Below are positions 18,260 through 26,994 of a stretch of 64,000 nt of DNA, in pieces. The stretch is from Saccharofermentans sp. GTDB taxonomy: Bacteria; Bacillota_A; Clostridia; Saccharofermentanales; Saccharofermentanaceae. The stretch lies in assembly GCA_024695565.1 (NCBI GenBank), contig JAILHX010000066.1, positions 1 through 64,000 of the forward strand, in the 5' to 3' direction. The notes beneath the pieces are model-generated. The model saw only the letters and a list, made by a program, of their open reading frames with translations, had not been told where the DNA came from and did not search any database. Every line of letters starts with the position of its first letter. Position 1 is the first letter of the stretch. The position numbers and the translations under genes were made by a program.

Positions 18260-19828
18260 TCATCCGGGTTTGACCGTTAATGCAGTCGTCGCAATGCTGA
18301 GCCAGGTATAAAGGCTCTTGCTCCTGACATAAAGACTGGTAATGACTACGCTTCGGGGGTGGATCTGTTCATCGGATCCGCCCTCCGGCGCTACGAATGT
18401 TCCGACTGCACTCATGACATACGGAACACCGTCAACTGTGCCTAAGTAGATCATCATGTGTCCCGGGAATGATATGAGGCTTCCGGGAGCCAGATCCTCA
18501 ATGACGGCGAGCTTTTCCTCATCTGACATCCCGCTTAAGTCGACTTTATAGATACCCTTTGAATTAGATTGTCCTACGCGGGGCAGGAGAACACCAAAGC
18601 AGCGGTAGATCTCTCTTGTGATACCCGTGCAGTCATTGGCGCGAAGGTCGCCGCCCCAGCCGTACCTGTCGCCTAAGAGCTTAAATGCCTGTCTGATTAT
18701 GTTGGCTGACGTCAGCGGCAGGAAGCCTGCGGATACGTCATCTGACACGGGTATGAGAACATATTCATCCCTGATATAGCCGTCAGATCCTCTGACAGGC
18801 ACTTTTACCACATAATCGCAGTATGTCGTGCGCTGGCTGATCTCGTATGGAGCGTCGCTTGCGGGCACCAGCTCCATTCTGGTTCCCATGGGCAGAACGA
18901 GGTCCTTTGTAGCCTCGACATAAGGGTCGTCACCTAGTCTTATCTCTCTGGCCGTAACTACGAGCCACTGGCCGGGATTCTGTCTGGCGAGCCAGTCTTC
19001 CTTGCTGCTGCACAGCGCTACTGCGTCCTTTTGCACCCATGCTGCGAAGCTGTCGAAAACCACATAGTAGTATTCTCCGTCCAAACTCTCATGAAGCACG
19101 TAGACGGGCATGTAAGGCATGCACTCCGAGTAGAGGATCGAATCAAAGAACCGGTCGTCGGGACTGCTGAATACGCGGTCTTCCGTGGGATACATCCTCA
19201 GAGTGGTCCTTAATACCGTATAACCGTATCTTACTTCGATCTCGTCAGGAACGCCGTCAATATTAGATAGGGCAACCAGATTATCCCAGTAAGATTTGGT
19301 GGTTGGGGAACCGTTCAGGTAATAATTTGAGGGACTTGAAGGTACTGCAGCCGCATTGTCATTAAGGAACAATCTCAGCAGATCACCATCAAATGTTTCC
19401 TCAAATTCATCGAAAAAAGGCATCTCCGTGCCGTCGTTTGATTTAACGTGGACTCTGTTCTCGTAGTTGAATTGCGCGATTTCTTCCTCAGTCATGAGGA
19501 TCACGTTGTCATCTTCATCGATCCAGAATTCACTGTCCATCATCTCAGGTGTTACGCCGTAGGCTGCCCTGACATATTCTAAATCGGTCACAGTAGTCTC
19601 TGTGGCGGTGGCATATGTGCTTTCTTCAACCGTTGTTTCAGGAGACGTTTCTGTCGGTGCCGGTGCCGTCCCGGAGGCGGACGTTTCAGTTGTGACCGCC
19701 TCAGTGGCCGACGTGGCAGGCCGGGAATTTAAAGTCTCGCCGGTTGCGCTGCCGCAGGCTGCTAATGCCGTGGCCGTCAGTGATGCAGCCAGGATTATCG
19801 ATACGGTCCGGCGATTATTTCTAAACAT
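18260..19828 (-). CDS. NlpC/P60 peptidoglycan peptidase lipoprotein with SH3-like region
   Basis: 522 residues from the ATG at 19828 (AGAGGA 9 bases upstream). A second possible ATG at 19837 overlaps the upstream stop as ATGA but has no room for a ribosome site. A lipobox ends at Cys25, followed by a Thr/Ser/Ala-rich stretch to about residue 80. Bacterial SH3-like segments lie near 210-360. The C-terminal NlpC/P60 domain has the catalytic Cys400 in NDCTGI and the His in PGHMMIYLG. It should cut peptidoglycan stem peptides outside the cell. It is cotranscribed with the lipoprotein gene at 19834. Confidence 0.9.
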   Translation of the reverse strand: MFRNNRRTVSIILAASLTATALAACGSATGETLNSRPATSATEAVTTETSASGTAPAPTETSPETTVEESTYATATETTVTDLEYVRAAYGVTPEMMDSEFWIDEDDNVILMTEEEIAQFNYENRVHVKSNDGTEMPFFDEFEETFDGDLLRLFLNDNAAAVPSSPSNYYLNGSPTTKSYWDNLVALSNIDGVPDEIEVRYGYTVLRTTLRMYPTEDRVFSSPDDRFFDSILYSECMPYMPVYVLHESLDGEYYYVVFDSFAAWVQKDAVALCSSKEDWLARQNPGQWLVVTAREIRLGDDPYVEATKDLVLPMGTRMELVPASDAPYEISQRTTYCDYVVKVPVRGSDGYIRDEYVLIPVSDDVSAGFLPLTSANIIRQAFKLLGDRYGWGGDLRANDCTGITREIYRCFGVLLPRVGQSNSKGIYKVDLSGMSDEEKLAVIEDLAPGSLISFPGHMMIYLGTVDGVPYVMSAVGTFVAPEGGSDEQIHPRSVVITSLYVRSKSLYTWLSIATTALTVKPG

Positions 19829-19833
19829 AAGGA

Positions 19834-20388
19834 TCATTCCTCTATCCAGGATGAATTGAAATCTGTCTCGACTTCTCCCCATTCTCCTGATGAGGCATCA
19901 AACTGCTGCCTTATTACCAGAAACCCGTCGGTAACGGTTTCCCAATCCTCATAGTACAGAGCGATATTGCCGTCATTAACTTCGATGGTTTTCTCGAACA
20001 GGATCATTCCGTAGATGACCACGTCCGATGTATCCTCATATCCATAAGCGGTAGCGCTGGCAACATATTTGCCGTTATCTTCGATGAAGCTGCTCTTTAC
20101 ATGAGGTATATTGTGATCCTTGTCTAAAAGATCGACGGGATATCCGTACATATCGTCATCGATCCTGAGCTGTTTGAAGGGTTTAAGTTCCGATTCTTCC
20201 ATTGCTTTCTTGTCGAAGACAAGTGTGATCCCGTCTTCGAAGACTACAACCTTCTCAAGGCCGAACATGTTGTCTGATGGGCATGTATAAACGTTTTCAG
20301 CCCACAATTCATTCTTTACCCTGTAACTGCATGAAGCCATAGCGAAAAGCGTTGCAATGGTCATTATTACCGCAATGATCCTTTTCAT
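19834..20388 (-). CDS. Putative lipoprotein of unknown function, upstream of the NlpC/P60 gene
   Basis: 184 residues from the ATG at 20388, preceded by a modest AGGA site. The frame extends upstream to 20496 without a plausible start. The signal peptide ends at a lipobox (A-M-A-S-C, Cys20), so it is exported and lipid-anchored. The remaining 160 residues are acidic and beta-rich with no family I recognise. Its stop codon overlaps the ATGATCC start region of the peptidase gene, so the two probably act together at the wall. Confidence 0.7.
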   Translation of the reverse strand: MKRIIAVIMTIATLFAMASCSYRVKNELWAENVYTCPSDNMFGLEKVVVFEDGITLVFDKKAMEESELKPFKQLRIDDDMYGYPVDLLDKDHNIPHVKSSFIEDNGKYVASATAYGYEDTSDVVIYGMILFEKTIEVNDGNIALYYEDWETVTDGFLVIRQQFDASSGEWGEVETDFNSSWIEE

Positions 20389-20501
20389 AATTCCTACATC
20401 CTTCCCCGACTGTAATTTTCTTAAAAATAACACCCGGTAATGAATAATACCAGCGGAAACAGCAATACGACCGGGCCCATAATAAAAAATAGTCAAAAGT
20501 A

Positions 20502-20530
20502 TTTAAGTTTGGCAAGTTATCATTTATAAT
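20502..20530 (+). promoter_or_regulatory. Candidate promoter of the signalling operon
   Basis: -35 TTTAAG (20502-20507, weak), 17-bp spacer, -10 TATAAT (20525-20530, perfect). It lies 62 bases before the histidine kinase start. Confidence 0.5.
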
Positions 20531-20591
20531 TAATAAGTTAGATTATCCTGGTCGGATAGTCTGCAAACATAACGAGATTAAGGTGAGATAT

Positions 20592-23231
20592 ATGAAGCGC
20601 AACCGCCGAACACTGATACTGACCCTTTTGGTCACATTCTTCCTCATGTTGCTCCTGACGATGTATACCGTAGGAAACATTTACAGAACCTCTTACAACA
20701 ATGTCTATGAGGTTGGTGATGATAAAACAACCGCTATTACGGCTGACCTCGAGAAATACCTTGAGAGCGCAAAGTCTGTTCTCTGGGTATCTGCTGATAC
20801 CGTTGATCACATGATCGACCAGGGTGCCAGCTATGACGAGATCGTAGCTTATATCTCCAGAGAATCATATAACACGGAAGTGGATTTTGACTCTACGTAC
20901 ACAGGCATTTACGGCGTTATCGGCGGACGCTATGCTGACGGTACGGGCTGGATCCCTCCTGAAGATTACGATGCAACTGACAGAGACTGGTACAAGGCTG
21001 CTGTTGAAGCTGACGGCGAAGTAATCGTTACATCACCTTACGTTGAGGCAGTGTCCGGAGACGTAATCATCTCTGTCTGTAAGACACTTTCCAATGGCGA
21101 AGACGTATTAGGACTTGATCTTGCGTTATCCGGTGTCCAGAAGACGATCGAGCACGTACAGATCAACGGAACCGGTAACGGAATGATCCTCAACAATAGT
21201 GACGGAATGATCATTGCAAATCCCGATGAGGAACTTAACGGACAGTTATACGATGAATATCCCGACGGCAAGGCTCTTTATAAAAGCGCAATGAAGATCC
21301 GTGAGGGAAGATTCACGATGAAGATCGACGGCAAAGAATGCACGGTCTTCGTTGATCAGGTCGTGGACCAGTGGACGCTCCTCATAATCACAGAGAACAG
21401 CAAGCTTTTCGAAGCACCGAGAAGCATCCTGATAGTAAGTATTATCGTCAATCTGTTCGCATTCATTATCCTCGCAGGCTTCTATATCCTGAGTTATCAG
21501 TACGAGAGCAAGGCCAACAAGCGTCTTGATGAGATGAAGGCATTAGAGCAGCAGAAGGACTATGAGGCTAAGCTCCTCAAGCTCGAGAAGACCGCTGCAG
21601 ACAATGCCAACAAGGCGAAGAGTGACTTCCTTGCCGATATGTCCCACGAGATCAGAACGCCTATCAATGCGGTTCTCGGCATGAACGAGATGATCCTCAA
21701 TAAGTCTGAAGATGAAGAGATCCTTGATTATGCATCAAGCATCAAGAGTGCAGGCAAGACCCTCCTGTCCATCATCAACAACATCCTTGACTTCTCCAAG
21801 ATCGAGGACGGTAAGATGAATCTCGTTCCGGTTGAATTCGATACTACTGTTCTTGTCAACGGACTTATCAATTCCATAAGCGAGCGTGCACGTTCGAAGG
21901 GGTTGGATCTGATCGTGGATATCGACGAGACGGTTCCTTCAAAGCTCTTCGGTGATGATGTCCGTATCAGCCAGGTCCTCATGAACCTTCTTACAAACGG
22001 CGTTAAATACACTGAGAAGGGCAGTGTTACGCTCCGTGTCCAGAACCAGGGTGTTACAGGTGATGACGTTAATCTCAGATTTGACATTATCGATACAGGT
22101 ATAGGCATCAGGGAAGAGGACTTCGATAAACTTACGAAGTCTTTTGAGAGGATTGAAGAGAAGAGAAACCGTCACATCGAGGGTACGGGTCTCGGTATGT
22201 CTATCGTTACAAAGCTCCTTAACCTCATGAACAGCCAGCTCGATGTTAAGAGCGTATACGGCGAAGGTTCGACATTCGGATTTAACCTTACTCTTCATAT
22301 CGTTGATCATGAGCCTATCGGCAAGTATGAAGACAGGAAGAAGAACATCACCAACAGTAAGGATAAGACTGAACGTCTGAACTGTCCCGGTGTCCGTGTC
22401 CTGGTTACTGATGATAACGACATGAACCTTAAGGTTGCATCCAATCTCCTTAAGTTCTTTGGTATCCAGCCTGTCCTTTGCGTATCGGGCTTTGAGACCA
22501 TTGAACTCTGCGAGAAGGAGAAGTACGATATCATCTTCCTCGACCACATGATGCCTAAGATGGATGGTATCGAGTGTCTTGAGATCCTGAAGGAGAAGCA
22601 CCTCGTCGATGATACTGCTGTTATCGCTCTCACGGCTAATGCCGTTGTAGGAGCCAAGGAACAGTTCCTCGATGCAGGATTTGACGATTATCTGTCAAAG
22701 CCGATCCTTCTTGATGATCTTGAGGCTATGGTCAGGAAGCATATCCCGGAATCTGCGATCATTCCTCCGGCTGAAGGTCAGAAGGAAGCAGCCAAGGAAG
22801 CTTCTGCTGCAGAAAAGAATGAAGAAGACATCGAAGTATTCGAGTTTGATCCTGAGGGTGAAGACGAGGTTGTTTCCAATTCTGAAGTATCTGTTGATAA
22901 GGCCAGAGCGTTAGGCCTTAACGTCGAAGAGGGTATCAGCTTCGCTGCAGGTGACGAAGGCTTCTATCTCGAGATCCTTAAGGATTATGCTCATGATGCG
23001 GAAGAGAAGTGTTCGAAGCTTGATGCCTTCGTCCAATCCAGGGACTGGAAGAACTACAAGATCCTCGTTCACTCAATAAAGAGTGCGTCCAAGACCGTCG
23101 GAGCTTTCGAGCTCTCAGACAGGGCCCGTAAACTTGAGGAAGCATCCGGAAATGAGGACGCGGATTATGTTGTTGCCAACCACTCTGACCTAGTAACAGG
23201 ATACAGAGATCTTGCAAAGAAGATAATGTGA
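20592..23231 (+). CDS. Hybrid sensor histidine kinase: Cache sensor, kinase, receiver and HPt
   Basis: 879 residues from the ATG at 20592, with AAGGTGAG 5 bases upstream; a GTG at 20583 overlaps that site and is less likely. A first membrane segment (about 7-28) precedes an extracytoplasmic double-Cache-like sensor (about 30-275, with RDWYKAA and TSPYVEA) and a second membrane segment (about 278-302). HisKA follows with His352 in DMSHEIRTP, then HATPase_c with N, G1 and G2 boxes (TNGVKYT, DTGIGI, GTGLGMSI). A receiver domain has Asp651 in IFLDHMMP. A C-terminal HPt has His827 in LVHSIKSAS. It forms a complete internal phosphorelay. No separate response regulator with a DNA-binding domain lies nearby. 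Confidence 0.95.
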   Translation: MKRNRRTLILTLLVTFFLMLLLTMYTVGNIYRTSYNNVYEVGDDKTTAITADLEKYLESAKSVLWVSADTVDHMIDQGASYDEIVAYISRESYNTEVDFDSTYTGIYGVIGGRYADGTGWIPPEDYDATDRDWYKAAVEADGEVIVTSPYVEAVSGDVIISVCKTLSNGEDVLGLDLALSGVQKTIEHVQINGTGNGMILNNSDGMIIANPDEELNGQLYDEYPDGKALYKSAMKIREGRFTMKIDGKECTVFVDQVVDQWTLLIITENSKLFEAPRSILIVSIIVNLFAFIILAGFYILSYQYESKANKRLDEMKALEQQKDYEAKLLKLEKTAADNANKAKSDFLADMSHEIRTPINAVLGMNEMILNKSEDEEILDYASSIKSAGKTLLSIINNILDFSKIEDGKMNLVPVEFDTTVLVNGLINSISERARSKGLDLIVDIDETVPSKLFGDDVRISQVLMNLLTNGVKYTEKGSVTLRVQNQGVTGDDVNLRFDIIDTGIGIREEDFDKLTKSFERIEEKRNRHIEGTGLGMSIVTKLLNLMNSQLDVKSVYGEGSTFGFNLTLHIVDHEPIGKYEDRKKNITNSKDKTERLNCPGVRVLVTDDNDMNLKVASNLLKFFGIQPVLCVSGFETIELCEKEKYDIIFLDHMMPKMDGIECLEILKEKHLVDDTAVIALTANAVVGAKEQFLDAGFDDYLSKPILLDDLEAMVRKHIPESAIIPPAEGQKEAAKEASAAEKNEEDIEVFEFDPEGEDEVVSNSEVSVDKARALGLNVEEGISFAAGDEGFYLEILKDYAHDAEEKCSKLDAFVQSRDWKNYKILVHSIKSASKTVGAFELSDRARKLEEASGNEDADYVVANHSDLVTGYRDLAKKIM

Positions 23232-23309
23232 TCACGGCCAAAGGCCGGGAACGATGAAGTAGAAGAGTCTGAATCAAACAAACCGGACTAACCGGGGAGG
23301 GAATAGTTT

Positions 23310-25139
23310 ATGGTATTGATTGACAGGATCAAGGCTATGCCTAAGGAAAAGAAGATAGCATTCTCTGTCTTCGCAGCGATCATTCTTATAGCAATTGTTG
23401 TGTTCATTGTTCTTATAGCGCGCAGAGGCTATCTCGCTACGACTATGAGACTGCTTCGTGTTGAAGGAACAGTCACCATTGAGGATGCAAGAGGCGGTGT
23501 CAAGCCTGTAATCGATAACATAAGATTCCAATCCGGCGATGCACTCATCACCGGTTCAGACGGACTTGCTTCAGTCGGACTTGATGACACCAAGATCGTT
23601 ACTCTTCAGAATGACAGCCGTGCCGAGTTCATCAAGAGGCGCAAGCAGCTTGAGCTCACCCTTACAAAAGGCGGTCTGTTCTTCGAAGTTACAGAACATC
23701 TCGATGACGATGAACTCATGGAGATCAAGACTTCTAATCTGACTGTCGGTATCAGAGGAACATCAGGTTATGTCTACTATAACGAGGATGGTCTTCAGTC
23801 ACTGATCATCACTGACGGCGTCGTAATCGTAACTGCATATAATCCTGTAACGGGAGAGACCAAGACTTGCGAAGTCCATGGCGGCGAGAAGATCACTACT
23901 TATCTTTACAGCGACAGGAATGAAGAACGTGACAGCATAGAGTTTGATCTAGTTCCTGTTGAAGGTTCGGAATTACCTGAATTCCCGCTCGCGCAGATCG
24001 TTGCCAATGATGAGCTGCTGAATACAGTCTGTGCGGCTACAGGCTGGGATCCTGATGAATTAAGAGCACTTGCTTCATCTATCCTCGGCATTGACGGTCA
24101 GCCCACGCCTACGCCTGCAGCGATCATTGAGATAACGGATACACCTACGCCTACGGCTAAACCGACGTCGACAACGACAGCAACTCCGACTCCTACGGAT
24201 ACGCCGACGCCAACGCCGGGCAGTACAGCAACGCCGACGCCAAAACCGTCGTCAACTACAGCGCCGGATGCGACATCGACGCCGACACCTACACCTGAGC
24301 CCGGTGCGCCGACATCAACGTCAACGCCGACACCGGCTGCTACAGCAACACCTACAGCAACACCTACAGTAACTGCAACACCAACAGCTACGCCTACGGT
24401 CACACCTACGCCTACGACTGTTCCTTCTTATACCGTTACCTTCAATGCTAACGGACACGGTACAGCACCTTCAGCTCAGACAGTAGAAAAAGGCAGTACG
24501 GCTACAGAACCTGAAGAGCCTACAGCAGAAGGTTATGAATTCGGCGGATGGTATAAAGATTCTGCCTGCAGAACTTCTTATAACTTTAGCTCTGCTGTAA
24601 CATCGAATATTACTCTTTATGCTAAATGGACAGCTCTGACTTATACTGTCACATTCAGCAATAATGGTCATGGCGGCACGGCACCTTCGAATCAGACTGT
24701 AAAATATGGCGATTCAGTTGAGAAGCCTGAAGATCCTTCAGAAGAGTATTTAGTATTCTACGGATGGTATGAAGATTCTGCTTGTACGAAGGCATACGAT
24801 TTTGATTCACCGGTAACGTCTGATATCGACCTGTTTGCTAAATGGGATGTAACGGTACCCTCTGATCTGTCATCAGGTGAAAAACTGGTATGGGATATCA
24901 AGTATGATGAACATTATGTATATATACTTGTTGTGCCACATCCCGAAGGATCTACAATGTTCTGGGATTATTACGGTTATGTTGACGGCAGATGGGTAGA
25001 ACTCTACTACGATGTTTATGAAGATGATGACGGATCGTCTTATACGATTTTCTACCAGCTTGAAGATGAATCCGATTACTATAAAGTATTGGGCAGCAGT
25101 CTGATCCGCGAATCTGAATCGATTACCTACACAAACTGA
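23310..25139 (+). CDS. Membrane-anchored FecR-domain protein with Thr-Pro stalk and two InlB-type B-repeats
   Basis: 609 residues. One N-terminal membrane segment (about 15-33) leaves the rest outside. A FecR-like domain (about 45-200) has GDALITGSDG and LTVGIRGTSGYVYYN. Then comes a Thr-Pro-rich stalk (about 265-373). Two Listeria/Bacteroides-type beta-grasp repeats follow (about 373-440 and 442-510), each ending in FGGWYKDSAC or FYGWYEDSAC, then LYAKW or LFAKW. A final unknown domain covers about 515-609. There is no LPxTG. The ribosome site GGGGAGGG is strong. It precedes the CHASE2 cyclase gene by 8 bases, a pairing known for FecR proteins. Confidence 0.88.
   Translation: MVLIDRIKAMPKEKKIAFSVFAAIILIAIVVFIVLIARRGYLATTMRLLRVEGTVTIEDARGGVKPVIDNIRFQSGDALITGSDGLASVGLDDTKIVTLQNDSRAEFIKRRKQLELTLTKGGLFFEVTEHLDDDELMEIKTSNLTVGIRGTSGYVYYNEDGLQSLIITDGVVIVTAYNPVTGETKTCEVHGGEKITTYLYSDRNEERDSIEFDLVPVEGSELPEFPLAQIVANDELLNTVCAATGWDPDELRALASSILGIDGQPTPTPAAIIEITDTPTPTAKPTSTTTATPTPTDTPTPTPGSTATPTPKPSSTTAPDATSTPTPTPEPGAPTSTSTPTPAATATPTATPTVTATPTATPTVTPTPTTVPSYTVTFNANGHGTAPSAQTVEKGSTATEPEEPTAEGYEFGGWYKDSACRTSYNFSSAVTSNITLYAKWTALTYTVTFSNNGHGGTAPSNQTVKYGDSVEKPEDPSEEYLVFYGWYEDSACTKAYDFDSPVTSDIDLFAKWDVTVPSDLSSGEKLVWDIKYDEHYVYILVVPHPEGSTMFWDYYGYVDGRWVELYYDVYEDDDGSSYTIFYQLEDESDYYKVLGSSLIRESESITYTN
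24101..24426 (+). repeat. Short tandem repeats encoding the Thr-Pro stalk
   Basis: Imperfect 6-base units of the type ACGCCT and ACACCT repeat through the FecR gene. They encode T-P, T-A-T-P and similar residues. The array is in frame and could vary in length by slippage. Confidence 0.8.
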
Positions 25140-25147
25140 AGTGACAT

Positions 25148-26992
25148 ATGAATAAGTTGAATAAAACGCTGTTAGCCTCATTAGCCTGGGCTCTTGTCAT
25201 AACGGTTCTTTGCGCTTCCGGTTTGCTGCGCAATTTGGAATTATGGTTTTGTGACGAGCTTTTCCAGAGACCTGAGACGCAGCCCGGAGATATAGTCATC
25301 ATCGGTATCGAAGAATCCGATCTGAAAGAGCTGGGACCTTATTACACATGGGACAGAAGCATTATGGCTTCTGCACTTGATGTTCTGGCTTCCGACCCGG
25401 ATAATCTTCCTGCAGTAGTTGCTGTAGATACCCTCTATTCCGGACATACCAGTGAAGAAGCTGATCAGAAACTTGCTGATGCGGCTGAGAGACTAGGCTG
25501 TGTAATTACGGCAACAGAAGCTCAGTTCGGAACCCGGAGAACATTCGGAGCAACAGTTGTCGTCGATACTTATGCTGTACTTGGATATGAGGAGCCTTAT
25601 GAAGAACTCAAGGCCGTAACAACTCAAGGGCACATCAATGCGATGTACGACACAGACGGCGTTATGCGTCATGCGATCTGGTATATCGAGCCTGACGGAA
25701 GTGATGGCAAGCGTGTTTATTCCATGGCTTATGAAGTTGCTTCCGCGTATGCAAGAAAGAACGGATGGTCTTTTGAGAATCCTCCTGTTGACGGCAGAGG
25801 GCGCTTCTACGTTTCCTTTACGGGAAAACCTACTGATTTCTACGATGGCATTACATTAACAGCACTCATAAACGGAGAGGTTCCTTCATCCTATTTCAAG
25901 GATAAGATCGTCCTGATCGGACCTTATGCTCCCGGACTTCAGGATTCATATTTCACTCCTATCGAGAGAGGCGAGATGATGTATGGAGTGGAGTATCAGG
26001 CAAACGTTATCCAGTGTATCCTGAACAGTAATTATAAAGTTGAATCGCCGGATGCGTTCCAGATCGGAGCACTGTTTATCCTGTGCTTTGCTTTCTATTA
26101 TTTCAGCAATAACAGAAGGCTGCTTTTTACCGTTCCTGCACTTATCGTATGTGAAGGAGCATCCATAGGCTGTGCAATGTTCTTCTACTCCATGGGTATA
26201 ACGATACATGCGCTCTGGCTCCCTCTGGCTTTCCTTGTTCTCTTTGTAGTCAGCGTTGCCGGCAACTATATCCGTGCGGCTATTGCAAGGCAGAATGTTA
26301 CCAAGACTTTTGAGAGATATGTTGCGCCGAATATCGTTGGCGAGATCCTGAAGGAAGGAACAGATAGCCTGCATCTCGGCGGCAAGAACGTCGATATTGC
26401 AGTTCTCTTCGTAGACGTAAGAGGATTCACGACTATGTCTGAGAGACTTCCTCCTGAGGAAGTCGTATCGATTCTGAACAAGTATCTTACAATGGCAAGT
26501 GCCTGCGTCGACGAGACCAACGGTACTGTAGATAAATTTGTCGGCGATGCCATGATGGCTTTCTGGGGTGCACCGATCGCCGATGAAGACCCCGTATACC
26601 ATGCAGCTTTAACGGCACTCGGAATCGTTGAAGGCATTAAGGAGATCTCCGCAAAACTCAAAGAAGAGATCGGCGAAGAGATCAATGTAGGTGTCGGAAT
26701 CAATTACGGACCTGCTGTCGTCGGTAACATGGGGTCCGAGAAGCGTATGGATTACACGGCTATCGGTGATACCGTTAACACTTCTGCAAGGCTTGAGGCA
26801 AATGCACCGGCAGGTACGATCTATATCAGCCGTTCTTGCGCCGACAGGCTTGAGGGAAGGATGAAGTTTGAGCCGCTGGATCACCCGATCAAGCTCAAGG
26901 GTAAGGCCGACGGCTTTGAGATATTGAGACTTATCGGACCTGTGGACGAGGCTGAGAAGGCTCCTGATCAAGAGCCTGAGAAGGAGGAATAA
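25148..26992 (+). CDS. CHASE2-domain class III adenylate/guanylate cyclase
   Basis: 614 residues. An N-terminal membrane helix (about 7-27) precedes an extracytoplasmic CHASE2 sensor (about 30-295) and three more membrane helices (about 300-375). The class III cyclase domain (about 405-590) has metal-binding Asp423 in LFVDVRGFTT and Asp467 in KFVGDAMMAFWG, plus GPAVVGNMGSEKRMDYTAIGD. It should make cAMP from ATP; cGMP cannot be excluded. The start is 8 bases after the FecR gene, and its stop is 2 bases before the next gene. The tandem cNMP-binding protein four genes on from the FecR gene is a likely receiver. Confidence 0.94.
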   Translation: MNKLNKTLLASLAWALVITVLCASGLLRNLELWFCDELFQRPETQPGDIVIIGIEESDLKELGPYYTWDRSIMASALDVLASDPDNLPAVVAVDTLYSGHTSEEADQKLADAAERLGCVITATEAQFGTRRTFGATVVVDTYAVLGYEEPYEELKAVTTQGHINAMYDTDGVMRHAIWYIEPDGSDGKRVYSMAYEVASAYARKNGWSFENPPVDGRGRFYVSFTGKPTDFYDGITLTALINGEVPSSYFKDKIVLIGPYAPGLQDSYFTPIERGEMMYGVEYQANVIQCILNSNYKVESPDAFQIGALFILCFAFYYFSNNRRLLFTVPALIVCEGASIGCAMFFYSMGITIHALWLPLAFLVLFVVSVAGNYIRAAIARQNVTKTFERYVAPNIVGEILKEGTDSLHLGGKNVDIAVLFVDVRGFTTMSERLPPEEVVSILNKYLTMASACVDETNGTVDKFVGDAMMAFWGAPIADEDPVYHAALTALGIVEGIKEISAKLKEEIGEEINVGVGINYGPAVVGNMGSEKRMDYTAIGDTVNTSARLEANAPAGTIYISRSCADRLEGRMKFEPLDHPIKLKGKADGFEILRLIGPVDEAEKAPDQEPEKEE

Positions 26993-26994
26993 AG

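Noticed and set aside
22307..22657. Several antisense frames over the histidine kinase gene
   Set aside because: They overlap a well-supported gene with all its catalytic motifs and lack ribosome sites.
24098..24403. Minus-strand open frame of almost pure Gly/Val/Ala
   Set aside because: It is the antisense image of the Thr-Pro repeat region in the FecR gene, open only because of the repeat composition.
24101..24426. Short repeats that could suggest a CRISPR-like array
   Set aside because: Units are 6 bases, in frame and without spacers; they encode a protein stalk.
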